Shown piece after piece: positions 41,701 through 53,410 of a stretch of DNA of 64,000 bases; the stretch's first letter is position 1, and the number at the start of each line of letters is the position of its first letter. The stretch is from Caprimulgus europaeus (lineage: Eukaryota > Chordata > Aves > Caprimulgiformes > Caprimulgidae). The translations under genes and the position numbers were made by a program. The stretch lies in assembly GCA_907165065.1 (NCBI GenBank), contig OU015524.1:310001-374000 (forward strand). The letters are read 5' to 3'. The notes beneath the pieces are model-generated. The model was not told the DNA's origin and searched no databases. It saw only the letters and a list, made by a program, of their open reading frames with translations.

Positions 41701-42951
41701 TATGTGATGTTGTCACATGCTAATAAAGTAGATGTTCAGATTTTGCTTTCTACTTAATCTAGCATCCCAATGAAGAAGGAATAAAGGAATTAAGTGTGAA
41801 ATAAACAAAAGGCTGTTATTACTGATGAGTAAGCTGAATTTTGAGACAGTAACATTCATGCTGTTTTAGTAATAAAATCCCATTCCTTCACTAGTTTCTA
41901 AAAAATATCATGCGTCACAAGCTCAAATCCTTTAGGGATGCTACTCCTAGAAGCCCGAGTCCTATGAACACTGGTTTTCCTGCTTCAGTTAGAGAAACAA
42001 GTATTTAAAAGATGGCATGAGGTTGCATTGTGCATTGAATTGAGGCCTGGATTCCACACCTGAATTTGACACGAGTACATGGGATTATGGCTGTTAGAAG
42101 ATCAGGATGTTTTTCAGTTATTTTCTACCACTGCACATGCAAAGATGTTCTCTCTTGTATGTGTTTTTGAAACCTAGTGCCTGCGATGTGATATTTAATG
42201 CACTTCTATTACTGATGTCATCTGGAGGCCTGCTATTCTTTAAGAAGAAAGCCATAAGATAGAAGCAGAATCAGATGCGATCCCTCTCCTGATCTAGACT
42301 GGATGGGAAAGCGCAAGCTTCTAGCTCTGGAAAAACACCATTTTTTTAATGTAGGTACCCAGTTGGCAAGAAGACCAGGATTCTCCTGAGTCAGCAATCT
42401 GCAGCCCGAAGTGGGCAGTTCTCTACTCACATATTTTTTTACTGGAATATATGGATGTTAGGTGATCTTGGTATCATTACTTTCTGGATGCATTTTCATC
42501 AGAAGAAAGGCAAACTCCTCCCTTGTGCAGGGTAAAATCCTTACACAAGGCAATTGTAAATGAGGTGATTTGTAGCTATGTAAGTAGGGAGCTACCGAGG
42601 CCTTACACAAACCTTTCGATTCATTTCATGACAGAAATGCCTGCTCTTTTCTGGATGTGAGTGTATGAATTACGATCATTAGTGAACGTGAGGAAAACAC
42701 TTTTGTTTCTGCAGTGAAAAAGAGGCCTCTGAATTTCTGAGAGTTACATCTGTGGATGGTAACAACCTGTACGCCTTTTCTTCATGTGCGATACTCAGAA
42801 AACAGCCAGAAAACAGAAACAGAGTAGGTTTAGTTTCGAGACAGTTCCTCCTTGAGGGGTATCTCCTTATCTCAGGGAATTATAGTATAATGTAATATAA
42901 TACAATACAAAACAATCATATTTTGTTGTGAAGATGGAACAAATCATAGAA

Positions 42952-43206
42952 CCACAGACTGGTTTGGGTTGGAAGGGACCTTAAAACTCATCCAGTCCCA
43001 GCCCCCCTGCCATCAGCAGGGACACCTTCCACTACACCAGGTTGCTCAAAGCCTCATCCAACCTGGCCGAGAACACTTCCAGGGAGGAGCAGCCACAGCT
43101 TCTCTGGCCAACCTGGGACACTGTCTCACCACCCTCACAGTAAAGAATTTTTTCCTAATATCTAATCTAAACCTCCCCTCTTCCAGTTTAGAGCCATTTC
43201 CCCTTA
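42952..43206 (-). mobile_element. CR1 LINE 3' fragment
   Basis: It starts AATCATAGAACCACAGACTG and contains the GTTGGAAGGGACCTTAAAAC and CAGGGACACCTTCCACTA blocks shared with the copies at 23487 and 53411. It stops after GCCATTTCCCCTTAAATGAG, where the related copies continue. An A+T-rich TAATATAATACAATAC tract lies just before its 3' end (about 42894-42920). Confidence 0.94.
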
Positions 43207-45452
43207 AATGAGACAAATGAGATGATCCTGAAGAAGGAAACCAGCCTGAGCTATTTCTGCAGATTGCTCCCCCACTTCCTCTGGGTTGTCTTAAAGAAAA
43301 GCCAGGCTCTGAAGCATTACTTTTTAATTAGTAGAAATACTTTTGTACCAAATCTTAATTCAGTGCCTTAATGCAGCAGGTCCTGCAGAGCCAGCAAGCT
43401 TGCGTGGGAGCACAGCCCATGGAATCTTTTTCTCTGGCATCCCTCTGAGTGAGGGTTGGCTTCTGTTCGTAATTCTTGTCTGTGGTGACAGCTCGGGGTT
43501 TGCAGTCGCCAGCAGAGAGGTGGGGGTGGTAAGGGAGGAAGGCATCATGACAGCTGATTGACTCCATGGCATCACTGAGCCTTGTCTTAGAGCTATCAAA
43601 CAGTGGGCTTGTACCTTTGCTTACTCTGTTTGGATACCTGGCGCCACTGAGTACACCCAGTATGGGTCCTACTTAACCACTGTCCTCTTTCCAGCTCACT
43701 TTGGATTAGGTTTTTTCTTTCTTTTCAATCTGCCTCACTCTTAATGAACCTACATAAGTAACAGCAGCACAGGTATAAATCAAAGCATCTACCAGTTCAA
43801 TATTTTGTTATTTGGTACCTTTAGTTAAGGAGTGAGAATTCATCCAAGCAGATTTTTAGGAGCACTTGATACTGCCTTTTCAGGGCACACTGCCCTGTCC
43901 TGCTCCCTGTGAATTGGTATTAGATTCTCAGGGTTATAAAGAAGCGATAGAGCTGTGAGGAAAACAGCTTTTAGCCCCCCCACCAGTGAGATCTCAGTCT
44001 TAGGCACCTCACTGGCACTGTCTTGTGAGGCTTCTGCTTTGATTAATAGAGACAGAAGGAAACCTCCAAGAATGACTCAGCTGACCTCAGATCTGATTTA
44101 GCCTTTGGATGAATTTCTTCTCTGTAGATTTCGACTGACGCTATATGAGTTACTGCGCCACAGCAGTGTAACTCCTGTGTACATATCCTTAATCAGAAAT
44201 GGCAAAGCCACACATGTAGAAGTGGTTCTCTGAGTTATTGTATTTAATAACCATGCTCCCCCCCAGCCCCGAAAATGCCTAAGGAAATGTTGGGGGTCTT
44301 ACTGCCTCCTCGCTGCGCCTCAGAGTGTACTCAGTTTATGGTTTTAAGCGTTTGATCGAGAAGGCTAGATGTTTTTAATATCTATGCATTTTTTAATTAG
44401 ATGCTGAGACTTTTCATGCTGTCGTGGTTCCAGGTGTTAGGCTGAAGAGTACAAAAAGAGTATGCCAAAACTGACAGCAGTTCTGCAAGGCTTGGGAAAT
44501 GTTAGCACATATGGTAACTCCAGTTACAACCATTCAGTGGGCTCCTTGAGGAGAGCTCTTTTACGTGGGTATACATAAGATGGTTATGGTCTGACATTGT
44601 AGTTCCTGCCTCCAAAGATATTTGTCTGTCTAATTTCTCTTATTGTCTGCAGTGCTTACTTAAATGTTTTTTGTGGATTTGCTATTCATAAGGAAAAGGA
44701 TCTTTAAAAAACTATGGCTACTTGTGTTTCATAACCGGTATTTTCATATCTTACACTTTAGCCAGTGTGGTCAGGTTAGTGGCTTTTTTGCCATTTACTT
44801 TTCTTGCCAGTGTATTTATTTATTACAAGGATAATCCCTGAAAGAGATTGCTTTACAAGGCATGTTTTTGAGAACCTCAGGAATATGATGAAAGCACACA
44901 CCAGATTTCTTTTCTCCCAGCACATCTCTTTGGCCAGAAAGGCTATCTGTTACTCTGAAAATGCCCTGGAGAAAAATCTGTAAAAGTAAAAACGTGATTG
45001 AGACCTACATCCTCTTTTTACCGAATGCCTGCAGCTTGGAACAGTGGCATATTAACAATCAGTTAAATAATTTTAGCTTCTAATAACAACAATGTTTTGA
45101 TTTTGGTGGCAGTGAAAGAGAAAAATATGGTAAGAATTCTATGATAATAATGGTGTCTGGATAGGGGCTCTTTCTTATGTGGATTATTGGGCGTCTAAAA
45201 CATGTTTGGACTATAGCTTTCCTCCCAGTGGGACACTTCTAGGTGTCTCTCCCCCCCACAGCCGTGGTGGTAGTCCTGGAGCTCTCTACCTCTTTGCAAA
45301 TTTTAACTGAAATCAGTCACTGGTTTAGAAGTTGCAAATGAATGACACAGTGTGATTTCATCATCCTTATTTCTCGTGAAATCAAGGATAATAAATCTTT
45401 GTCCATGTGGTTAAGAAGGTTGAACTAAAGATGTAAAATTTATCCCTTCCAG

Positions 45453-45566
45453 GTGAGAAAAGCTGTGCAACAGGAAGGCTTCAGCAGAAGGAAGAGAGGA
45501 TATAGAGACATCAATGACATTGACATCAACATGAATGATCCTTTATTTACAAAGCAGTGGTACCTG
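45453..45566 (+). CDS. PCSK2: PCSK2 exon 3: propeptide end, RRKR maturation site, start of mature enzyme
   Basis: This exon has 38 codons, from VRKAVQQEGF to TKQWYL. It carries the autocatalytic maturation site Arg-Arg-Lys-Arg (codons 45486-45497), followed by Gly-Tyr-Arg-Asp-Ile, the conserved N-terminus of mature PC2. In human numbering the cut falls after Arg109. The following NDPLFTKQWYL stretch is the entry to the catalytic domain shared by kexin-type convertases. The acceptor is TATCCCTTCCAG ending at 45452 and the donor is GTAAGC at 45567, both phase 0. It lies 27 kb downstream of exon 2 and 1.4 kb upstream of exon 4. Most differences from the remembered human protein lie before the RRKR site; after it the only one I note is Asp for Glu in the INDIDIN motif. 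That pattern suggests a functional gene rather than a pseudogene. Confidence 0.97.
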
Positions 45567-46347
45567 GTAAGCTTTGAAAGAAGAGCACAGTAGTCATACT
45601 GAAATCCTTGGTGTCCAAGCCATCTGTGCTGTTGAAAGAGTTCTTTCCAAATATGTCACAAGAACTGGGGAATGGATCCAAGACTCGCTCCTGTTGTTTT
45701 TAAATGTACCTCTTTTATGCTGGGAAGACCCAGCACATTTCAAGAGCTAAATATCATTTCAGTCAGTGGAAGGGTCCTTAGAAGGCTTGAAAGCAAACTG
45801 TATTGGTGTCCTGTGGGCATTCCTGGTGTGCTGATGTGACCCCTAGAACTGCATGTGAATCATGTCTTTGAACTGTTGCCTGGTGAAATATCGTTATAGA
45901 ATTGTAACAGAAAGTTCTAGTGCACTGGCTAGAAAAAGCTGAGGTTTTTATTTTCATATGGAAATTTGAGTATTAATTTATTTCTTCTATCAAAAGCAGA
46001 ACAGATGAAAACTGATTAATTTTGGATTAAGCTAATGTCAAAAGAAATGAATGTTTTGCTAAATTGTTTCACTTTTCATGTTTCATATTTTATAGGAAGA
46101 AGTCTTTAGTCATAAAAGAAAAAATAAATTTTTAAATAAAAGTAGCCAAAATGATATTTTTCTATTTTAAAAAGTTGATAATGTAAATTTGGTCAATTTT
46201 TAATTTCTACAACCTACTATCACAGTACTGTCTTGTTATATTAAGAAGGGTCTTTTTCTTTAAGAGTAGTGTTTCTTATTCTCTTTCCTTTTACTCCATT
46301 TCTCATGTTTTACAAATCCATCCCATGAGACTGTGATCTTACTGGAT

Positions 46348-46423
46348 TGCAGTACAGGCAATCCCCTGGATCTTCAGGCATCTTACGGGATGCCTGAAGA
46401 TCCAGGGGATTGCCTGCACTGCA
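46348..46423. repeat. 35-bp-arm inverted repeat (hairpin), 6-nt loop
   Basis: The left arm 46348-46382 and right arm 46389-46423 are reverse complements at 34 of 35 positions, with one A/C mismatch (46354 against 46417). The loop is TTACGG (46383-46388). Each arm contains CAATCCCCTGGATC or its complement. The structure sits inside PCSK2 intron 3, so it would be transcribed as a nearly perfect RNA stem. Confidence 0.97.
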
Positions 46424-46480
46424 GAACCATAGGATCACGAACCCACAAGGTTGGCAAGGACCCTTGAGGTTCACCTAGTG
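46424..46480 (-). mobile_element. possible decayed CR1 3' end
   Basis: The sequence GAACCATAGGATCACGAACC, then AAGGTTGGCAAGGACCCTTG, resembles the CR1 3'-end arrangement (tail repeat, GGTTGGAA-like block, GACC block) in reverse complement. Similarity fades after about 55 bp. It directly abuts the right arm of the hairpin at 46348-46423. Chance similarity is possible. Confidence 0.4.
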
Positions 46481-46948
46481 AACTTCCCTGTGTAAAGAAG
46501 AGTTAACATGGCTATCAAAGAAGTTGTTTCTAGTGCTAAACCCAGTGGTCATGAATTTCAGTAGATCCCTGCTTCAAGAAAAAAGCATTTCCTGTTCGTA
46601 AAAAAGTCCTCTGTGAAATCCATTGGTCTGACTTTTGTCTGCATTGACCTACTGCCCTGTCATGCTTAAATAGGAAAGTCCTTTTTTGGGTCCAAAAGAT
46701 TCAGTGTTTAATCAAATCTTGTAAACCACAAAGAAGTGAATTTACCCAGGGTTGGGTTTTGTGGTGGTTGTTGTTGGTTTTACCACTGTATTATTGCAGT
46801 AGATATAATTACATACAGATGTGTACTCCAAAGCAAATGGGATATAATGTAGAGATATATGCAGAGATATAAAGCAAAATTCCATGTCTGTGGAGATGTG
46901 TCTGTCAAGTAAAAAAGGCTTTTCTTCCTTTTTTCACTGATGTATTAG

Positions 46949-47057
46949 ATTAACACTGGGCAAGCAGATGGGACTCCTGGACTTGACCTTAATGTAGCTG
47001 AAGCATGGGAGCTGGGATACACAGGGAAGGGAGTTACCATAGGAATTATGGATGATG
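46949..47057 (+). CDS. PCSK2: PCSK2 exon 4: catalytic domain start with active-site Asp
   Basis: This exon encodes INTGQADGTPGLDLN, then AEAWELGYTGKGVTIGIMDD, plus the first base of a Gly codon: 36 full codons and one base, so it ends in phase 1. It is the first strand and helix of the subtilisin-like fold of PC2. The Asp-Asp-Gly motif holds the catalytic Asp of the Asp/His/Ser triad: the first Asp (codon 47051-47053) corresponds to human Asp167. The acceptor is ACTGATGTATTAG ending at 46948, a rather weak polypyrimidine context close to the AG, though a longer CT-rich tract lies further 5'. The donor is a consensus GTAAGT at 47058. The product appears identical to the remembered human segment, which is typical of this strongly constrained region. 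There is no premature stop or frameshift. Confidence 0.97.
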
Positions 47058-49030
47058 GTAAGTGAAGACTGCATTCTAATTTAGTATTTTTAAGTAGTTT
47101 TTTCCATGTAGTCAAAGTAAAATAAAAGATTAAAAAGTAATAACGAATTGCTTAAATAGTGGTGAGACTACCAGCGTCCATGAAGACTTTGATATCGTCA
47201 GGGAAAGTGTTATAAAGACTTCACTAGGGATCCTGAAGCATGGATATCCAAGCATTAAAAGTAGTTTGCAATTATCACTCAGCTGTCTTCCAGGGCACAC
47301 TGTAATGGCCATTAAGCCAAAGAAAAGACTCCCCTTGACTTCTCTAGGCACTGGCTGGGGGACATAATTACTGTGCAAAAAGTACTTAAGAAAATGTTTT
47401 CTGGATTATATTATTCTCAGAGTCATATTTGACAGCTGAAATAATTAAACACTTTCATGCTGAATGTCAGTAAAGACCTGCATATTAAATATCTGACTAA
47501 TTTGAGGCTAATTTCAGGGAAGATGAAGATAAAAGGTACAGTTCAAGTTACAGCTGTTCTACTCATGGGTTCCTTGCTAAAGGACAAGAATTCTGTGCAG
47601 TCACTCAACACTTTTATTTCTTTGGGCTACATTTTGAATGTTTTCCTCTTATGGTGACTGAATAATATTAAAAATAAATAAATAAAATTTATGCATCCAT
47701 GTAAGTTTTTTAGGGTCTACTGAGATCTGTCCTCACACATTTTTGTTCCTCATCTGCGTACTCCCAAGACAAGGTTTTTGTGGAAGTCAGAAGGTAGACT
47801 TGGACATCTGTATATTGATGAGAGATCAGTCTTGCATGAGAGATCTCTCACGTGTCATGAGAAATCACAATTTCACTGGTCCCACAGAGACAGGACTTAG
47901 ATTTCAGAATAGCTAGGCATGACTGTGATGGGGCTGATAACTAATTGAGCTTCAGGTCAAATAAAGCTATTGATCCATCAGATACAGCTTTTTGAGAAGG
48001 GGGTGATTTGCTTTATATTCACTTCCAGTAACTCTGGAAGAGAGCACCTGAATAACATGATTCTTCATTGAGACTCTTGTTGTCCGTCTGCTGTTTGGAT
48101 CAGTAAGGCTGTGCATAGATGCAAGGACCTTAGCACTGGATTTGCATGAAGAGGTGATGGTAATGGGAGGTAATCGTTTCACCAGGGTAACCACGATAAT
48201 GTGACGCCCTCCGTGCTGTTGAAATTGAGCGTGTAATGGTGTGGTGGTTGGAGACACGGGGCAGAGTAAGGATCAGAATGTCACAGGAGATTAGGGAGCA
48301 TTTCTTTTATGTTTTAACTGGATATGTAATAGGTCAGCTTATCCCATCTAAGTGTAGATCTGCTGCTTCTGTTACACCATCGACTGGGATTTGTATATCT
48401 GCCATATGTGGAAAGATCCCATGCATTAGAATGAGTATGTTCTGCACCACTGCCCTGCCACATCTTTAGCACATGACCAGGGTGCAGAGCCTATGCTCAG
48501 ATGTTTGCTAAAATGTCCTAATCCAACACTAAAAGTTCTCTTTCATACTCATAGTCCAGAATGTTTGCCTTAGTGATCTCCTCAAGTCTGGTTTAGGTAA
48601 TTTTCTAATTAGTTTACAATTTTCAGTGGTTAAAAACACACTTTTTCATACCCTGTACTAATGCAGTGCTTACTGATCTTGTTAGTTTCGGTATGCTTTT
48701 AGACGATAATTTGTGATTTAAACTAATCTTAATAAGTACACATGAGCAGTCTATAAAACAAGTCAATAAATTTTGTCACTGATCTCACCTTTTCAATTGA
48801 CACCTGGGTTTTGACATAAATGATTGAAAACTTATAGCTGAGACTGCATCAGAAATTGATTACCAGTTTAAAAATCCACATTTAAAAACTGGAAACTCGC
48901 TTCAGTCAGTTGCATTGTTAGCCATGACCATTTTCCTATGATTGCAAAGGAATTTTGTTTTGTTCTGTGACCATTAGAAAATCTTTTTTGAAACTCTTAA
49001 CCTTTGGTTTCCATTCTGTCATTATTGCAG
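47058..49030 (+). other. PCSK2: PCSK2 intron 4 (2.0 kb)
   Basis: This intron is bounded by GTAAGT at 47058 and TTGCAG at 49025-49030. It is A+T-rich, with a short AAAT run near 47668-47685 and a 14-bp palindrome TGAGAGATCTCTCA at 47837-47850. I see no repeat element or gene in it. Confidence 0.92.
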
Positions 49031-49068
49031 GAATTGATTATCTGCATCCTGATCTTGCATCAAATTAT
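49031..49068 (+). CDS. PCSK2: PCSK2 exon 5: 38-nt short exon (IDYLHPDLASNY)
   Basis: This very short coding exon completes the Gly codon left open by exon 4 and then encodes Ile-Asp-Tyr-Leu-His-Pro-Asp-Leu-Ala-Ser-Asn-Tyr, the conserved segment just after the catalytic Asp in PC2. The acceptor is CATTATTGCAG ending at 49030; the donor is GTGAGT at 49069. It enters in phase 1 and leaves in phase 0, so skipping it would shift the downstream frame. The family sequence continues with an exon holding the catalytic His (HGTRCAGE motif), which I do not find in the 14.9 kb that follow, so intron 5 runs past the window edge. The exon is too short to detect by open-frame length; the call rests on the exact family match and both splice sites. 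Confidence 0.95.
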
Positions 49069-52000
49069 GTGAGTACACGCTGACCTTTTCTGTAAAATGT
49101 GGATTTTCTTATTGTTATAGTCCCTCTGCTTCAAAAATTTAAATAATGAGTGGAACAATAGTACAGCTGAGCTGCTGATCTTACAGATGATATATTTCAC
49201 ACTGAAAGAAGCAGACTAAAAATGGGACTGCCTGTGCAAGGAACAGAAAGGTGACAAGGCTCTCTGTGGAGGAATGACAGTGCTGCCTCACATTAAATAA
49301 GCTGCAGCTTGCAATATTGGATTTAGGACAGCAATGAGTAACCTGGGAATTGGCTCTAAATCCTGCTATTAAGATGCAGAATGCACCTGTCACTTGGAGG
49401 GCCACAGAGCTGTGGGCTGTGGCAAGGCAAGTATTAGCCTTTGAAACCTCCAGGAACAGCTTAATTCCTTTGTAACAGGTGAGTTGATCCAGTGCTTCAA
49501 AGCATGTACAGGGCAGATTGTGTATTCTCAGCACATGCTGTGCCAATTGATTATTCCTCAAATCTACCTCAGGCTTCAGACCTTCAGACTAGAGAACTTT
49601 TATCTTTCTTAATTCTTCCAGGGTTTCCCCAACCCCCTGTTGACACTGGCACTCCTGTCTGCAGGTGCTCCCAGCACCCATGGGCTGCGGTCCGCTGTTC
49701 TCGCACGGTGCCTGCGGCAGTCCGTTGGGCAGCGGGCATCAAGAAGCTGTGGCTCCTTGCTGGGGAGGGGCTGCAGTGTCTCTGCTTTAGAGAAAGAAGC
49801 CTTAGGAAAGCCAAGGCTTCTTAGCTGAGCAGTGTGGTTTAGTGTGCAATTGCAATTAAATGAAAAGAAGAATAAAGACAACTGGAAATTTTGGTAAAAA
49901 CGTGAGCCATTCAGATAAAAAAGCTCCAAAATGAGAAAGAAGCAAGACAATTATTTTTATATACTTCCAATTTGGGAAAAAATAACACACAGGATGAAAA
50001 TATTTGTTGTTGGAAGTAGCAAAGCAGGTAGAGAATCAATGGATATAGTTGTTTACTTTGGACAAGGAATTTGGGAAATAGCTGACTGCATAGGTAAAGT
50101 GCAGGACAGCCAGCTTTGCTCTGTACAAAGTGGCTTAATAACTTGAAAGCAGCTAATTAAACCCTGTGCCCTGACTCCAAAATTATCTCCCAAGAGGAAT
50201 AACTCAGTAGGACGTTCCCATAAATTGATATAAATAAAGTTGTTTGTAAAAGGCAGCCTTTTTCTTTGCAGGAATTGTGCTCTGTGTGTATGTTCTAGCC
50301 TATGATCTGGGCAAAGCATGCACTCGCTTCTCAGCAGCAGGAGTGGACAAAGTATGTGGGAATATTCTGGTTCTAAAAATCATGTTTCAAATAAACAAGC
50401 AAAAAGTCTGTTCACCATATCTGATGGAATGTCAGCTAGGAACAGTTCTATTGTTAACAGTGAACCTAGGATCATGCCCAGAAACCAAAAGTAGATTTCT
50501 CAGTAATACAGTGTTTTCTCTTTTAGTTCTAAAAATATTTTCTGTTTGATAAATATTTGTCAGGCTTAGCAGACAGGTATTGTTTTTACAGTGGCAATAG
50601 TGAGTATTCTGGAAATTAATGGAATATGACAGAGAGAATGCCAGTGCACAGGTATGATGCTAGAAATCAGAAAATAGTGGAACTGGAGGGAAATCCGAGA
50701 GTTCAGAAAATAAATACTGCTATGAAAGTTGGAGAAGAGCAGCTGTCTGGGTGTGGGGACAACAAACCTTTAATGGCAGTCATGAAAGACTTGTGAGGAG
50801 ACTGACTGATCTTGAGATGAGAATCTGAAAAGATTTGTGAAGGAATGACTTTGTCCAAGCAAAGAGTGATCCAGAAGTGGAGCAATGATCAGACTGTGGA
50901 GGGACAAGAGATTGTTGGGCCAGTGCACAACGCAAAATTAGACCTGGCTTGTGCAGAGCAGATCAATAGCCAGACACAGGGGAGAGGAGACTGAATGAGT
51001 GGTTGGTAAGACAATTGTTGAAAGAGCAGCAGAAACCCCATCTGAAAGATCCCAGTCTTAAAGGAGATACAACCCAAATACCTTTAATACAGAAATACAG
51101 AAATACGAGCTATCACATGAAATCTGTGGTTCTAGCCTGTCATAGCACTGGGAAAGAAAAAAAAACACCTGAGTCTGTATACTTCATATTTTTTGCCTAA
51201 GGTTCACTTTTAGTTCCACAGGACATGGCAAGGAAATGTGCTGATAAATTAGCACGTTATATGCAGGGTAACCAGCAAACAGGTAAACTTGGTAACCGGT
51301 GAAAGGTGCTGGCACCTCCTCGTGCGGAGCTGGCTGCAGTTGTGTGTCTGAGAGGTGGCTGGTTGAAGGGCAAGGTCGGCTCCTGCTCCCGCTGCTAAAA
51401 TCTGCCATCTCCTCCCTCACCCAAGTGGAGTCCAGCGGTTGCAGGGCTTAGTCCACCTGCACTTTGCCTCTCCTTGAGTCCTAGGAGATCCTGCTCGGAC
51501 AGCATCTGCTGTGTCTCAGGGGCCACGGGGGCCTTTTTTCCCAGTAGGTAGTAATTTGGGCATGAACTGAAGAGAAGGACTTAAATTCAGCTGGAGGAAA
51601 GATCAGTAGAGACGTAAAAATGCAATGAAATGAGGCTCTTCAGGAATGAATTGTTAACTCAGTTTGGGCTGGCATAGCAATTGCAGTCACCTTGGTACCG
51701 TTCTGCTACCACACCTTTGGTGTTTCACCACATTTGCACTTTGGGGCAGCTTTCTCTTGAGTTATATTGCTTATTTTTAGGAAATTAAAAGCCTAGAGCT
51801 TATGTTTCTCAAGCGTGTAAGTGCCTGCATAGCCTGGCAATGTCTGTACATCTCGTTTGGAAAATTGGGAGCAATTAGAAAGTCTCTCAAAGGTGGTGTT
51901 TTTGGCACTTGAGCATTTTAGTCTAAAAACTTGGCATTGGTTACTCAGTTTAATTTGGCTTTTATGTTTTTGACTTGCTGGTTTTCTTGCTTGAATGGTT

Positions 52001-53410
52001 TAATGGGGGTTAGCACTTAGACAAAATGAGGGTCAGGGAAGAGAAAGAGCTTTCAAAAGAAAAACTTTGTATTTTCTCCTAAAAAATTGTTGAACTATGA
52101 CCTATCATACAGAGTGCACTTTTATTCATATTTTTCTTTGAAGTTTCTAAGCTTTACTGCTTTAATCATCCATTTCTCTTTTTAATGCACTTCATATATA
52201 TGTGGAAAGGAGTGTATCTGCTCAGGGTCTGGATGAACTGCTCTCCCAGCACCCCCTCCCAGCTTGCTGCAGTATAGCTACTTGTTTTTCTGAGATCAGA
52301 GGGTTATGGCAAAGCTGGAATTTTCCATTCTGCACCATGAATGCAGAGAGACTCATTGTCAAAGAATCGATATTTTCTTCCAAGCCTTGGAAATCCTGCA
52401 GAGGTTCAGCCCTCAGGAAATTATTTTCTTCCCCACAAAGAGAACCCCTCATTATGAGCTGATAATTAAAAACCTGAAGCCTAATGCACTCCATGGTTTT
52501 CTTTCACTCAGACTGTCCATACAAAGCTGGCGATTTTCAGGACTGATTTCTCCAAGGTACAGCATCTGAGCAAGAAAGGAAACAAGGGCTGCATATTAGA
52601 TATGTCTGATAAAAGAGGAGAACAGCAGCTGTGAGGGGTCAACGTTGCAAATTTCAGTACATTGTTTTAAAGAAAAACCTAAGGGAACAAGTGGAGATTT
52701 GTGCCACGAACAGAAACACAAGCTGATCTCTCTCTCGTATCAGTTTGTAGTGTGGTACTTTTACACTTGGCCAGTGTCTGCTGGTGAAGGTCAGTGGAGC
52801 TGCATTATCCTGTTAACAGCAGCAGGGAGCTGATCATCTCTAAGTGGGATTGTCCCTGATTGGCAGTAGTGAGGAAAATCAGGATCCCACCGAGCAACTC
52901 AGGCCAGGAGTAAAAAAAATGCCGGTTTCAGTGTCTGAACTCTGCCTGAAGCTGAAAGCTTGTTAAAAAAAATAATAAAAAAATCAACTGGGGCAGGAGA
53001 GTGAACAAGGCAAACATTTCCTGTAGGAAGAGTAGAGGTGGCTATGTGAACAGGTAACGTTTTTTACAAAGTACTGATACCTGTAAAATCAATTGTGCAG
53101 CAATTCTTTGTAATAGGCAGTAATGTAACATATTCAGATAAGAAAAAAAGATTTTGAAATCTGGGGAATTACACAGATGGAACATGCACAAACAAGCATG
53201 CAGTCATCCTAGCAGCACTTCTTTGCTGTCCTTCCCCCAACTTCCTATCTTTTCCTCTTTGTAACACGTGTCTTTATGGGACAGCCTTATGTTCTGTCTT
53301 CCAAGGTCCTTACCAACTGTCACTCAAGCTGTATGCAGAAAAGGATTTGCTGAGCAAAAAACGGGCAAATGTAAGGAATGAGGGAAGAATTTCTGGAGTT
53401 ACCCTGAGGT

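Larger units (their letters stand above)
18448..45452 (+). other. PCSK2: PCSK2 intron 2 (27.0 kb)
   Basis: This intron is bounded by GTAAGT at 18448 and an AG at 45451-45452. It holds most of the recognisable CR1 fragments: 21893-22250, 23487-23918, 26970-27234, 30493-30583, 31795-31877 and 42952-43206. It also has a TTTG microsatellite 100 bp after the donor and a 29-bp tandem duplication at 20273-20330. Open frames of 140-185 codons at 34152-34625 (+), 34940-35491 (-) and 41181-41627 (+) show no recognisable domain and are treated as chance. I see no tRNA, rRNA or other gene in it. Confidence 0.85.
45567..46948 (+). other. PCSK2: PCSK2 intron 3 (1.4 kb) containing a strong hairpin
   Basis: This is a short intron between the maturation-site exon and the catalytic-Asp exon. 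Most of it is A+T-rich unique sequence. Its notable content is the 35-bp-arm inverted repeat at 46348-46423 and, directly after it, about 50 bp that may be a decayed CR1 3' end. Confidence 0.92.

Noticed and set aside
47837-47850. 14-bp palindrome TGAGAGATCTCTCA
   Set aside because: Too short to stand out statistically; noted only in the intron description.
52306-52569. Overlapping 87- and 90-codon open frames on both strands
   Set aside because: No recognised family; the mutual overlap on opposite strands suggests chance avoidance of stops.
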